A stretch of DNA of 64,000 bases, taken from the NCBI GenBank assembly GCA_023055505.1, contig JALIRH010000110.1:62001-126000 (forward strand). Reading direction: 5' to 3'. Below the pieces are notes generated by a model, which was not told the DNA's origin, did not search any database, and saw only the letters and a program-made list of their open reading frames with translations. This document shows positions 34,207 through 44,157 of this stretch, piece after piece (position 1 is the first letter of the stretch; each line of letters starts with the position of its first letter). This DNA comes from Callipepla californica brunnescens. Lineage: Eukaryota; Chordata; Aves; Galliformes; Odontophoridae. The translations under genes and the position numbers were made by a program.

Positions 34207-36129
34207 ATGGAAAAAATGCGGGCTCAGATTGCCAGCGGCACAATCTCCGTGCTTCAGCGTGTGAAGCTGCTGGAGGTGCTGGAGGAGGTGAGCTGACGGG
34301 CGGACAGACGCAGAAGGCCCAGGGGGACAAGCTGCCGGCTGGAGGCCACCCTGCCCATGGGATGCCCAGCACCGGGCCAGGCACCTCCGGTGGGATGCAG
34401 AGCTGGCAGGAGCGCTCAGTGCCCTGACAGTGCTGTTGCTCCTCTCCCCTCTCACAGGCGCATATGAAGAAGGTGGAGGACACCATGAGAAAGGCCGGTG
34501 AATCAAGGATCACGGTGAGCAGATGTGGTGGCACAGGGCCCGGTGTGGGTCTGCAGGAGCAGCAGTGCTGCTGTGGGGCACAGGGTGGGAGGAGTCCCCT
34601 CCTGTAGGTCTGCACCTCCGGCCCTGTGGGGGATGGTAGTCCCGATGGAGGAGTCCGGCTGAGGAAAGCGGGAGGGGATGGCGGCAAGGAGCTGCCATCA
34701 TGCAGGGCTCCACGGAAGTGCTGGTGCCCTGATGGCTGCTCCTCTTCTCTCCTCTCCTCTCCTGCAGGAAATCCTCGAAATGAAAAAGGAAATAACACGG
34801 AACAGGCAGCAGAGGCTGCAGCAGGTAGAACAGAGTGGGGTCTCGTCCTCAGAGAGACAGAGATGGGGCAGCCGGTGATGCTCCTGTGCAGCCCTGCAGG
34901 GGGTCCGGCATTGCCCCACACCCCCTGCATGGCCAGGTCTCCCTGTGTCCCTGTGGGAAAGAGGTGCAGCAACTGGGCATGGCTCTGGTGCTGCGGGAGC
35001 ACCTCTGTCCCGGTCCCTTGGGTCTGTGTGTCCCAGTGCAGCCGCCCCGCATGGCACACCCATTGTCTTGCAGGAGAAGCAGCGCATTGCCCAGCTGGAA
35101 GAGCAGCTGCGAGAGGCGGAGGAGGAGATTAAGGTAGTGTGAAGGGACGAGGAGAGTGGGTCTGCCCGCCGCCAGAAAGTGGGGATCTGGAAGAGGGCTG
35201 CAGCGGGCACAGGTGCTCACACTTTTGTCTGCCAGGTGCTGCAGCGGGACAAAAAACAGCTGCAAGAGGAGCTGGAGGAGGAGCTGCTAGAAGGGGCCTG
35301 GTGAGTGCAGACTGGGCCCCGCTCCCCATGCCTGGACCCAAGGGGTCCCTGCAGCCACTGGGGCAGCAATGGGACTGCGGTGCTGCTGCCAGGCCACTGC
35401 AGACAGGGTTGGGGCTCAGGCTCTGCCTGGCAGATGGTGCGACAGAGCAGCCTGATCCCAGAGCAGTGGCGGGCGCACACTGCTGGGGAGGCCCTGAGGT
35501 GACAGAGGCCGGCACCCCCCAACCAAGCCATGTTCCCTATATAGGCAGCAGCATCAGATGGAGCTGGTGGCACCCCAGGAGCCTGGGGCTCTGCTGGTGG
35601 ATGTGGTGGAGGCGCAAACGGTAAGGGGCAGAGCGCACCGCACCCCCCCCCTTCCAATGGAGCTCTCCCTGGGGACAGGGCTCCCGCACAAGCCCCAGCT
35701 GCACAGCAGGGCCTGACCTGGTCCCTGTCCCGTGTTCACCCACAGGAGAAGGAGGAGCGGGCGAGGAGACGTGGGCTTGCGTTCTGGATGCAGTGAGTGA
35801 CGCCTCAGTGCCCTGTGCCCAGCCGCCAACAGCCGTGCACCTGGCAGTGGGCTGATGGCCTGCACCCCTGCCGTGGGGCAGGGATGCGTTTGGCCTGCCT
35901 CATTTCCGGCCCTCTTTCGCCCCACAGGACGATTGGCCTCATTGTCGTCTGCCTGCTGCTGGCCGTCAGCTTTGTGCTGGGCACTGCTGTGCTCTGTGCC
36001 CAGAGCTGTGACCAGGAGCTGTTCTACCAGCTCAGGCCAAGGCTGCTGCCCCAATCAATCTACAGTCAGTTGGCGTACTGGGCTAGCAAGATCCTGCACG
36101 TGGACTGCGACGTGCTGCTATCCTTGTAA
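34207..36129 (+). CDS. Coiled-coil, C-terminally membrane-anchored protein, TMCO5-like
   Basis: Eight exons with GT/AG borders and consistent phases: 34207-34287, 34458-34514, 34768-34824, 35074-35133, 35236-35300, 35545-35620, 35746-35792, 35928-36129 (stop TAA). Together they give 214 codons without interruption. Residues 1-107 are a charged heptad coiled coil (for example IAQLEEQLREAEEEIK). A basic stretch (RARRRG) precedes one membrane segment (about 149-172, starting TIGLIVVCLLLAVSF). A 42-residue tail follows with LFYQLRPRLL and ends DVLLSL. By the positive-inside rule the coiled coil is cytosolic. Tail and layout resemble TMCO5 proteins, known as short testis-expressed coiled-coil membrane proteins; human members are longer. 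The AG at 34193 could be an acceptor, so upstream exons are possible. Introns are only about 120-300 bp. An LTR begins 128 bp after the stop. The gene structure is solid; the family name is less so. Confidence 0.75.
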
Positions 36130-36256
36130 CCGCCCCTCTCAGCTCGGGGGATGGGGAAGGTGCAATGCAGTGGCAGAGCAGGTTCTCACCTTCAGCCCTT
36201 CCTGGCTCAGCTGGGCGGTAGGTAGAAGTCCTGTAGCTTGCCTGGTGCCAGGTGTC

Positions 36257-37248
36257 TGTCACGCTCCAATATAAAGGAGGGAGACAAGGTTCTTTAAGAT
36301 TATGTGTATACCCCGCGTGAGATTAAGAAGCAACAGTTCAAATGTTGGTCCGACCAGTTTATTACCAATATTGGCCAGGGATAATAGGGAAGGGGAAGGC
36401 GGACACTGTTAAGGGTGATGGGGAAGGGAAGGCGAGCGATAGGAAAGATAGGAAAGAAGCAAGGGTTTGTACAACGCAGGGATAGTCACCAGTCAGGATC
36501 CTAGGGGCAGTCCGGTTGCAAACGGCTCCAACGGTCCGAGGCCGAAGAGCAGGGAATGGCAGAAGCGGGGAGAGCAGCAGCAGCGATGGGCAGCCTTGAG
36601 CAGCAAGCAGTTGTCCTGGAGAAGCGGCACCGGGTCAGCACAGGAGAAGCGGCGCGGGGTCAGCCCAGGAACAGCAGCAGCCAGCACCGGAGAAGCAGCA
36701 AGGGAGGCAACCCCGAGAGGGGCAGCAGCAGTGATCAGCTCGTGAGGTCTCTCCTAAGAGAAGGCCTCTTCAGGCAGCAGTGAGATCAGCTCGGGTAGTC
36801 CCTCCGAAGAGAAACTCCAGCTTCGAGAAAATCCCTCGCAGAGAAAATAGCTCCATCTTCGTGGCTGCAGGACCCCTATTTTATCTTCCAGATTTCTCCA
36901 GTCTACGTGACAAATCCCGTGCTGCAAGCGTCTCCTGAGATGGCTATCTCCCCAGAGACGAGTACCAAACAAAAGAGTGTTCATTGGCCATCGCTGCCCC
37001 CCATGCTAGTGTGCCAGGCAAGCATCTCCTAAGATGGCTATCTCCCCACGGAGATGAGTACTAAACAAAAGAGTGTTCAGCGGCCACTGAGCTGCCATTG
37101 AGCTGCAGCTTATCTCTCTTTCCTTTTGCCAGGAAATGCCCATCTGCTTGTCTCTTAGACAAAGGATTTCACAACCCTTGCCCAGGACTTCCTTGGACAT
37201 GTTTATCAGCAAACTCTGAGTCAATGCATATTAAAATAGTCTCTTACA
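36257..37248 (-). mobile_element. LTR family B (copy 2), complete-looking, minus orientation
   Basis: 992 bp. On the minus strand it begins TGTAAGAGACTATTTT and ends TTGGAGCGTGACA. It shares its end with the elements at 6764 and 27858. A 120-bp region repeats inside, around CAAAAGAGTGTTCA with AAGATGGCTATCTCCCCA (36940-36990 and 37030-37080). Flanks are GTGTC on the left and GGAGA on the right, so there is no target duplication. The right end abuts a truncated LTR of another family. Confidence 0.75.
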
Positions 37249-37715
37249 GGAGATGGGCCTAGAAACAAAACAGCGGCAACGATCTGAGGAGGAAAGCTAA
37301 TTTACTAAATAAGATATCAGAAAGCAAAATAACACAGTATAATACAATATAATTGGAATTGAGGCTAATAAATCAAATAAAAATGAGCAAGAGAGAGTGT
37401 CCAATAAACCGAAGGCCTGACGCTAACGCTGAAGGCGATACGGCAGCGAGCACCCACTGCTGAGTCGATCCCGAAGGAAAGAGAGTGTCCCGTGACCGCT
37501 GAGAGTTTTTATCTGTTCCCTCTGAGCAGAAAACACGTAAAAATACAAAGCATCGCAAAGTCCTCTGGGGAATGTAGTTCTTCTTCTCTTCTGAGGCAGG
37601 TATACCTGGAATTATCAATGATCTATGGAGCTGGAGCATTAGCTCCCCAACTCTCAATGCAATACATGATGTTATGATGTGGAATACCAGTACCAAAAAT
37701 CATAAAACCACGACA
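37249..37715 (-). mobile_element. 3' LTR of lineage A provirus, U5 end missing
   Basis: Starts (minus strand) TGTCGTGGTTTTATG next to the polypurine tract and matches the 5' LTR up to GGCCCATCTCC. The last 105-110 bp found in the 5' LTR (43584-43690) are absent, and LTR family B begins at once. The missing part indicates a deletion or recombination at 37249. Confidence 0.9.
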
Positions 37716-37729
37716 TTCCACCCCTTATT
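37716..37729 (-). other. Polypurine tract of lineage A provirus
   Basis: On the minus strand it reads AATAAGGGGTGGAA directly before the TG of the 3' LTR, the normal plus-strand primer position. Confidence 0.9.
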
Positions 37730-37829
37730 CCACATCGTTACATCATGCTTGATACATACAGAAGAACAATGATTAACATGCATTAGATATACACACACAC
37801 AACATATATATACAAGTATATACATGGAA

Positions 37830-39398
37830 TTACTGACTGCACTCCCCCAACATCAAATTCCCTTGTGGTATACACTGAACATCCCCATTCTTTTGCATCA
37901 CCCACCAAGTGGACCCAGGTCCCTGAGCAAAGACAGTTCCACGGAGAGGTTTGCCCTTTCCAGAAGCGGGAAGTACCCAAACCGCTTTGCCCAACATGTT
38001 CTTTACATGTACTACAGGGACCTTATCTCCCTCTACTGTAGGTAGAGAGCTGGATTGGGCAGGACCATCAAGATTGATGGATCCTCGAGTGTTGACCAAC
38101 CAGGTGGCTTCTGCCAAATGCTTCTCCCAATGCTTAAATGTTCCGCCACCCATTGCTTTCAACATGGTTTTTAGCAACCCATTGTATCTTTCAATCTTAC
38201 CAGAAGCTGGTGCGTGATAGGGGATATGATAAATCCACTTGATGCCATGATCTTTGGCCCAATTACTTACAAGAGAATTTTTGAAATGAGTCCCATTATC
38301 TGACTCAATTCTTTCTGGAGTGCCATGTCGCCATAGGACTTGCTTCTCGAGACCTAGAATGGTTTTTCGGGCGGTAGCATGGGGTACTGCATATGTTTCA
38401 AGCCACCCAGTGGTTGCTTCCACCATGGTGAGCACATAACGCTTACCATTGCGAGTTCATGGCAAGGTGATATAATCTACCTGCCACGCCTCCCCATATT
38501 TATACTTTTGCCATCGCCCTTCCCCCCAGAGAGGTTTCATTCTCTTGGCTTGTTTAATTGTAGCGCATGTATCACAGTCACCGATAACCTGTGCAATAGC
38601 ATCCATAGTTAAGTCCAGCCCTCGGTCTCTAGCCCACTTATATGTTGCATCCCGTCCTTGATGGCCCGAGGTCTCATGGGCCCATCGAGCTAAAAATAAT
38701 TCACTTTTGTGTTGCCAGTCCAGGTCTACTTGAGCCATCTTAACTTTGGCAGCTCTGTCTACCTGATGGTTATTCTGTTGTTCTTCAGTTGCTCGGCTTT
38801 TAGGAACATGAGCATCTACATGGCACACCTTTACAACCATATTCTTTACTCGGGCAGCAATATCTTTCCACAGTTCCACAGCCCAAATAGGTTTACCCCT
38901 CCGTTGCCAACCATTTTGTTCCCATTGCTGTAACCACCCCCATAAGGCATTTGCCACCATCCATGAGTCAGTGTAAAGATAAAGCACTGGCCACCTCTCA
39001 CATTCAGCACTATCTAAGGCCAATTGGACAGCCTTTACCTCTGCAAATTGGCTTGATTCTCCTTTTCCTTCAGTGGCCTCTGCAACTTGTCGTGTGGGGC
39101 TCCACACAGCAGATTTCCATCTGCGGTGCTTACCCACAATCCGACACAATCCATCTGTGAACAGGGCATATCTCTTTTCATTGTATGGTGGGTCCTCTTT
39201 AGCACGTGATACCTCCTCTGCGGGTGTTGTTCCAAACTTTTTACCTTCAGGCCAGTCCATGATCACTTCTAGGATTCCTGGATGACTGAGGTTCCCCATC
39301 CGAGCTCGCTGTGTAATCAGCGCAATCCACTTACTCCAAGTGGCATCAGTAGCATGATGGGTGGAGGGAACCTTTCCTTTGAACATCCAGTTCAGCAC
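37830..39398 (-). pseudogene. Lineage A pol, part 2: RNase H and integrase
   Basis: RNase H shows its acidic residues in FTDG, QFAEV, LYTDSW and QVDRAAK contexts. Integrase follows with an N-terminal zinc region (H in WAHET and GHQG, CDTC) and a catalytic core with D in WQVDY, D in ESDNG and E in KIERYNG. An in-frame TGA at 38457-38459, just after the first catalytic aspartate, splits integrase. The reading is open on both sides (39398-38460 and 38435-37830). It runs to about 115 bp before the 3' LTR, leaving no room for env. Confidence 0.9.
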
Positions 39399-39455
39399 TG
39401 GCAGTCGAGGTGCCAGAAGGAGCTGCGCTTCAGTACCGATTACTTCGGAAGCAGC

Positions 39456-40958
39456 TCAAACCCCCTCGTACGCGACTAAGATCTCCTTCTCAGTTGGAGT
39501 GTAGCATTCCTCAGACCCCCTGTATGCTCGATTCCAGAAACCAGGGGGTCGACCTCGGGTCTCTCCAGAAGCTCTTTGCCACAAACTCCAAGTGGGACCT
39601 TCCTTTCCAGCAGCAGTGTAGAGGATGTTCTTTACATCCTGTCCCGTCCGCACTGGCCCCAGGGCCACGGCACGGGCTATCTCCTGCTTCATTTGCTCAA
39701 AAGCCTGCTGCTGCTCAGGACCCCACACAAAATCATTCTTCTTCCACGTTACCCGAAAGAGAGGGCTCACAATGAGACTGTAGTTTGGAACATGCATTCT
39801 CCAAAAGCCCACTACACCCAGAAAAGCTTGGGTCTCTGTCTTACTGGTGGGTGGAGACATGGCAGTAATTTTGTCAATCACATCTGTTGGGATGTGACGA
39901 CGTCCATCTTGCCACTTTATTCCTAGGAACTGAATTTCCTGTGCAGGCCCTTTCACTTTGCTTCGCTTACTAGCGAAGCCAGCTCGCAGGAGGATCTGAA
40001 TTATTCTCTCTCCTTTCTCGAAAACTTCCCCTGCTGTATTGCCCCACACAATGATGTCATCAATGTACTGTAAGTGCTCAGGAGCACCGCCCTGTTCCAA
40101 TGCAGTTTGGACCGACCCATGGCAAATGGTTGGGCTGTGCTTCCACCCCTGGGGCAAACGGTTCCAGGTGTACTGAACTCCCCTCCAGGTGAAAGCAAAC
40201 TGCGGCCTGCATTTTGTGGCCAGAGGAATTGAAAAGAAGGCATTGGCAATGTCAGTGGTGGCATACCACTTGGCTGCTTTTGACTCCAGTTCGTACTGGA
40301 GTTGAAGCATGTCCGGCACAGCAGCACTCAGTGGAGGTGTGACTTCATTGAGGCCACGATAATCTACCGTCAGCCTCCATTCTCCACTGGCTTTACGCAC
40401 CGGCCATATGGGGCTGTTAAACGGGGAGTGAGTTTTGCTGATCACTCCCTGGCTCTCTAGCTGATGAATCAGGTTATGAATGGGGAGCAAGGAATCCTTG
40501 TTAGTGTGGTACTGCCGTCTGTGCACCGTTTTTGTGGCAGTCGGTACCTGTTGCTCCTCTACTTGTAGCAACCCTACAACAGACGGATCTTCTGACAGGC
40601 CAGACAAAGCAGACAGCTGCTTAATGTTATCTGCACCCACAGCAGCTATCCCAAAAGCCCATCGATACCCTTTGGGATCCTTAAAATATCCCCTTTTGAG
40701 GTAATCAATACCAAGTATACATGGAGCCCCTGGGCCAGTCACAATAGCATGTTTTTGCCAATCTTTACCAGTTAGGCTTATTTCAGCCTCCAACTTGGTC
40801 AGCTCTTGGGAACCCCCAGTCACCCCAGAAATATAGATTAATTCTGTCCCTTGGTGACTCGAGGGCATTAGAGTGCACTGTACACCAGTGTCCACCAATG
40901 CCTTATATTTTTGTGGTTCTGATGTGCAAGGCCATCGAATCCACACAGTCCAATACAC
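39456..40958 (-). pseudogene. Lineage A pol, part 1: protease and reverse transcriptase
   Basis: 500 open codons. The aspartic protease site DTG is at residues 23-25, with GIDYL further on. The RT has the WPVRK and VDYRGLN entry motifs, LPQGWKHSP and the catalytic YIDD (298-301), then the connection domain. It ends at a TGA (39456-39458), with the same frame continuing beyond as RNase H, so this stop is a lesion rather than a natural end. Its frame differs from the preceding gag frame, which suggests frameshift expression in the intact ancestor. Confidence 0.9.
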
Positions 40959-41077
40959 TCTGTTATCCCTTTCCCCACCGTGGCTGGGGGCAGGGCCCCT
41001 CTATATGTTACCTCTGTTGACTTTACAGCTACTGCCGTGTCTGGCAGTCACTGGAGCAGTCACCTTCTTGGAGAAGT

Positions 41078-42100
41078 TCACCCTGGTGGTTGACCTATTT
41101 CGAACTCTTTTACCCGTGCCTGAAGGGCAGAAGTGGGCTTTTTATGCCACTTCTTCATATCTTCCCCCTGGTCACGTAGGTAACGCCCCAAGGCAGTACG
41201 TGACATAGTTTTACTGTTGACACTTCTTCGAGCAGGAGAACGTCCTCTTTTGATAGCTGAGATGTTGCTGTTTTGGGAATCCTCGTTCTCATCAGATCCA
41301 TCAGTTTCATCAGAATTAAGCACAGTAGCCAGTTCGTCCATTATGTCTTCTTGATTGCTCTCCATTCTGTCCAGTCTTTCGGTTACCTTTACAAAGGCTG
41401 AAACGTAAGCTCGTAGAGGAGTTAAATGTAACTCAATGTCTTGAAGTCTGTTAATCAGGTCATTTATAAGGGGTCTTCTTTGTCTTCTGCCATACATTGC
41501 TGCTAATGTACTGGCATACCTGTCTGGTGCAGTCCTCGTGAATATACACCACATAACTGGTGTACACGTGATTCTCTCAGGATCATGCTCTTGATCTGGT
41601 TCATCATGAATGAATGCAGGGTCATGTAACATTTCCACTAGAGCATATTCTCTCAAATAATTTATGCCTTTTTCCATATCAGACTATTTCTTTTTCTCAG
41701 TCAACAGATCATCTCTGAAGGGGTATTTTTCTTTCACGGCTATAAGCATCCGCTTCCAGAGAGTGAAGGGTCTGTTGTGGCATGTACTAATGCCTCTGTC
41801 AATGGCGGAGTCCCTGGCAATGCTACCCAACTGGCGAGCTTCGTTACCATTTAGCCACACACTGTTGGCCCCACTGTCCCAACAGCGTAGTAACCAGGTG
41901 ACAATAGGTTCATTTACGTGGCGTGTAAAGTCTTTTCTCAAACTTGGAATTTCATTCATTTTCATAGGTCGAGTAGCATTGGTAATAACCTCTCTTTCAT
42001 CTTCTACTCTGTCAGGACTCATTGCCCTTCTAGGTGTTGGTGACCGTGATCTTGTGGGGTGTCTCAGCCCTCCTACTGGAAAGTCTGAAGGTTTGAACAA
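41078..42100 (-). pseudogene. Lineage A gag, 3' part (capsid region)
   Basis: Same frame throughout but with an in-frame TAG at 41681-41683. The first half has the ERV-L capsid signature (WLLRCWDSGANSVWLNG), aligning with WLLRLWDMGAEGVMVNG of lineage B. The second half is charged, with an SRTALGRYLRDQ segment and a basic tail; no CCHC zinc knuckle is seen. It is offset in frame from the 5' part and overlaps it by 28 bp. Confidence 0.8.
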
Positions 42101-43407
42101 CCTCTCTGGACATATTTTCTCCTCTTCTCTCTTACAGTGTCTGGTTCCTCTCCTTTCTCCTCTTCCCTTTCAGAGTCTGCTTCTTCCACTATCAGCTCCT
42201 CCTCTTTCTTCTCTTCTAAGGGAGTCGAGACTTTTTTCATTTTCCGCCCTCTTACAGGGGCAACTGACATCAATTCTGGTGTCACCTGTGGTTGATCATA
42301 TTGGTTAGAATTAATGATCATCTTCTCTAGCTCGGCTCGAAGTCCGTCTCGCTCAGCTGTGACGAAATTTAGTTCACCTTGGAGCCTGACTTGTTGAGCC
42401 CGAACATGGATTAGTTCATTCTGGAAACGGAGTAATGTAAATTGATAGGCATCTTGCTCAGTTTGGAGGGAGTCTCGCTCAGATTGGAGGGCATCTAATT
42501 CAGATTGGAGGGCATCTTGTTGAGACTGAGGGCTATTGAGTTTGGATTGGAGGGCATCTCGCTCAGACTGGAGAGCATCCATGTTGGATTGGAGAGCATC
42601 ATGTTGAGACTGGAAGGTGTCTCTCTCGGTCTGGAGGGCATCTCTCTCGGTCTGGAGGGTCTGATTGTCAGCTAAAAGACTGTCTTTCTCAATTTGGAGA
42701 CTGTCCCTTTCGGCTCGGAGACTCTCTCGCTCTATTTCAAAAACTCTAAGCCTCTCTGGAATGGTATTGAATAAGGCCCGGTAAGCATAAGCCAGACCCC
42801 AAATAATTTGGGCCTCCTCAGATCTGTCTGAGCCATAACATCCCTGTCTCAAATATCTGCTTAGGTTCTCAGGATCTTGCAGGTGTTCAGGAGAAAAGTC
42901 CCATGACACCGGTGATGACCACTTCTCTAAAGTCTCTCCTAAGTCCCTCCAAACTCCCTGCCAGTCACTGTTCTCTGGCTCTGGGGAAGGCTTTCTCAAA
43001 ATATTATAAATATAGATACCGATAAAGAGTACATTTAGGGAGACTGACACCACAGTCATTACAAGCATTGGATGAGCATTCAGAAAATGCTTAATAAATT
43101 CAAAGGAGAGGCCAGGAGCCGGTTTAAAAATCATGACTTCCGTAGAATTAACAACTCCACCTGGGGTTGCTCCCTCCGGAACTGAGTGCCACATCATATA
43201 CAAAAGCCAGGTAGATATTTCCATCAGTGTTTTTAGTTTATCATATACAGACCAAGCTACATAGATCAGACTGGCAAACTTAATTAAGTCCCAGTATATT
43301 CTGAGCATTACAAGGGAAGAAACCATGAAATGCAGCCCCTTTAAGAGCAGTTTAAAAAGAGAGAGCATTTTTTTTTTTCTATACTGAAACGAGCTAGCAG
43401 CACCCAA
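42073..43407 (-). CDS. Lineage A gag, 5' part: membrane segments plus long coiled coil
   Basis: 444 codons. It starts MGAASS, a good N-myristoylation signal. Hydrophobic segments lie at about residues 28-52 and 112-136. A heptad-repeat coiled coil spans about 222-365, built from units such as DALQSER; the DNA is a degenerate 21-bp tandem repeat (about 42440-42740). An acidic, lysine-rich tail follows (EEKKEEELIVEEA). The frame ends near the capsid because of an apparent frameshift at about 42.1 kb. Membrane segments inside Gag are unusual for retroviruses. Foamy virus Gag has an N-terminal coiled coil and ERV-L pol is related to foamy virus pol, so a coiled-coil assembly domain is plausible. 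The ORF itself is intact. Confidence 0.75.
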   Translation of the reverse strand: MGAASSFQYRKKKMLSLFKLLLKGLHFMVSSLVMLRIYWDLIKFASLIYVAWSVYDKLKTLMEISTWLLYMMWHSVPEGATPGGVVNSTEVMIFKPAPGLSFEFIKHFLNAHPMLVMTVVSVSLNVLFIGIYIYNILRKPSPEPENSDWQGVWRDLGETLEKWSSPVSWDFSPEHLQDPENLSRYLRQGCYGSDRSEEAQIIWGLAYAYRALFNTIPERLRVFEIERESLRAERDSLQIEKDSLLADNQTLQTERDALQTERDTFQSQHDALQSNMDALQSERDALQSKLNSPQSQQDALQSELDALQSERDSLQTEQDAYQFTLLRFQNELIHVRAQQVRLQGELNFVTAERDGLRAELEKMIINSNQYDQPQVTPELMSVAPVRGRKMKKVSTPLEEKKEEELIVEEADSEREEEKGEEPDTVREKRRKYVQRGCSNLQTFQ

Positions 43408-43561
43408 AAAAGTTTACAAATATCCCAGAACAACTGGCAGTACGCCCAGACTTCAAGGTCGTGTTATGCCATACAGTACCTGCAGTACAGATAAGCTTGC
43501 TAGCAAGAGACAGAGATTCACTCTAGGAGTATGTCTCTGCCCGGCTAAGGCAGCTCGTCTT

Positions 43562-43579
43562 GCCCCACGTTGGGCGCCA
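43562..43579 (-). other. Primer binding site, tRNA-Lys type
   Basis: On the minus strand it reads TGGCGCCCAACGTGGGGC, the 18-nt complement of the 3' end of tRNA-Lys(1,2), as used by several betaretroviruses. It lies 4 bp from the 5' LTR. Confidence 0.93.
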
Positions 43580-43583
43580 AAAA

Positions 43584-44157
43584 TGTCAACGGTTTACCGG
43601 GCTGGATCGGCCCGGTTCCGTGACGATTGGTGCGGGGGACCCACGGACCCACACCCCAGGAAAGGGGAAGGGAAAAGGGAAAAGGGAAAAGGGAGATGGG
43701 CCTAGAAACAAAACAGCGGCAACAATCTGAGGAGGAAAGCTAATTTACTAAATAAGATATCAGAAAGCAAAATAACAGAATATAATACAATATAATTGAA
43801 ATTGAGGCTAATGAATCAAATAAAATGAGCAAGAGAGAGTGTCCGATAAACCGAAGGCCTTACGCTTACGCTGAAGGCGATACGGCAGCGAGCACCCACT
43901 GCTGAGTCGATCCCGAAGGAAAAAAGAGTGTCCCGTGACCGCTGAGGGTTTTATCTGTTCCCTCTGAGCGGAAAACACGTAAAAATACAAAGCATTGCAA
44001 AGTCCTCTGGGGAATGTAGTTCTTCTTCTCTTCTGAGACAGGTATACCTGGAATTATCAATGATCTATGGAGCTGGAGTATTAGCTCTTTAACTCTTAAT
44101 GCAATACATGATGATATGATGTGGAATACCAGTACCAAAAATCATAAAACCATGACA
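43584..44157 (-). mobile_element. 5' LTR of lineage A provirus, complete
   Basis: 574 bp. On the minus strand it begins TGTCATGGTTTTATG and ends CCGTTGACA. An ATAAAA box (in CAGATAAAACCC) precedes the presumed transcription start. The purine/pyrimidine-rich U5 contains repeated AAAAGGG on the plus strand. Almost the same length and sequence as the solo LTR at 57193. Its outer end meets satellite DNA at 44158. Confidence 0.95.

Larger units (their letters stand above)
37249..44157 (-). mobile_element. ERV-L provirus, lineage A (LTR-gag-pro-pol-LTR, no env)
   Basis: Near full-length class III (ERV-L type) provirus on the minus strand. From right to left it has the 5' LTR, a tRNA-Lys primer site, gag, protease-RT-RNase H-integrase, a polypurine tract and a truncated 3' LTR. 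There is no env and no dUTPase. It is disabled by a frameshift and a stop in gag and two TGA stops in pol. The LTRs differ at roughly 4-5 percent of positions by eye. The right flank is satellite DNA and the left flank is an unrelated LTR, so the target duplication cannot be checked. Confidence 0.92.
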
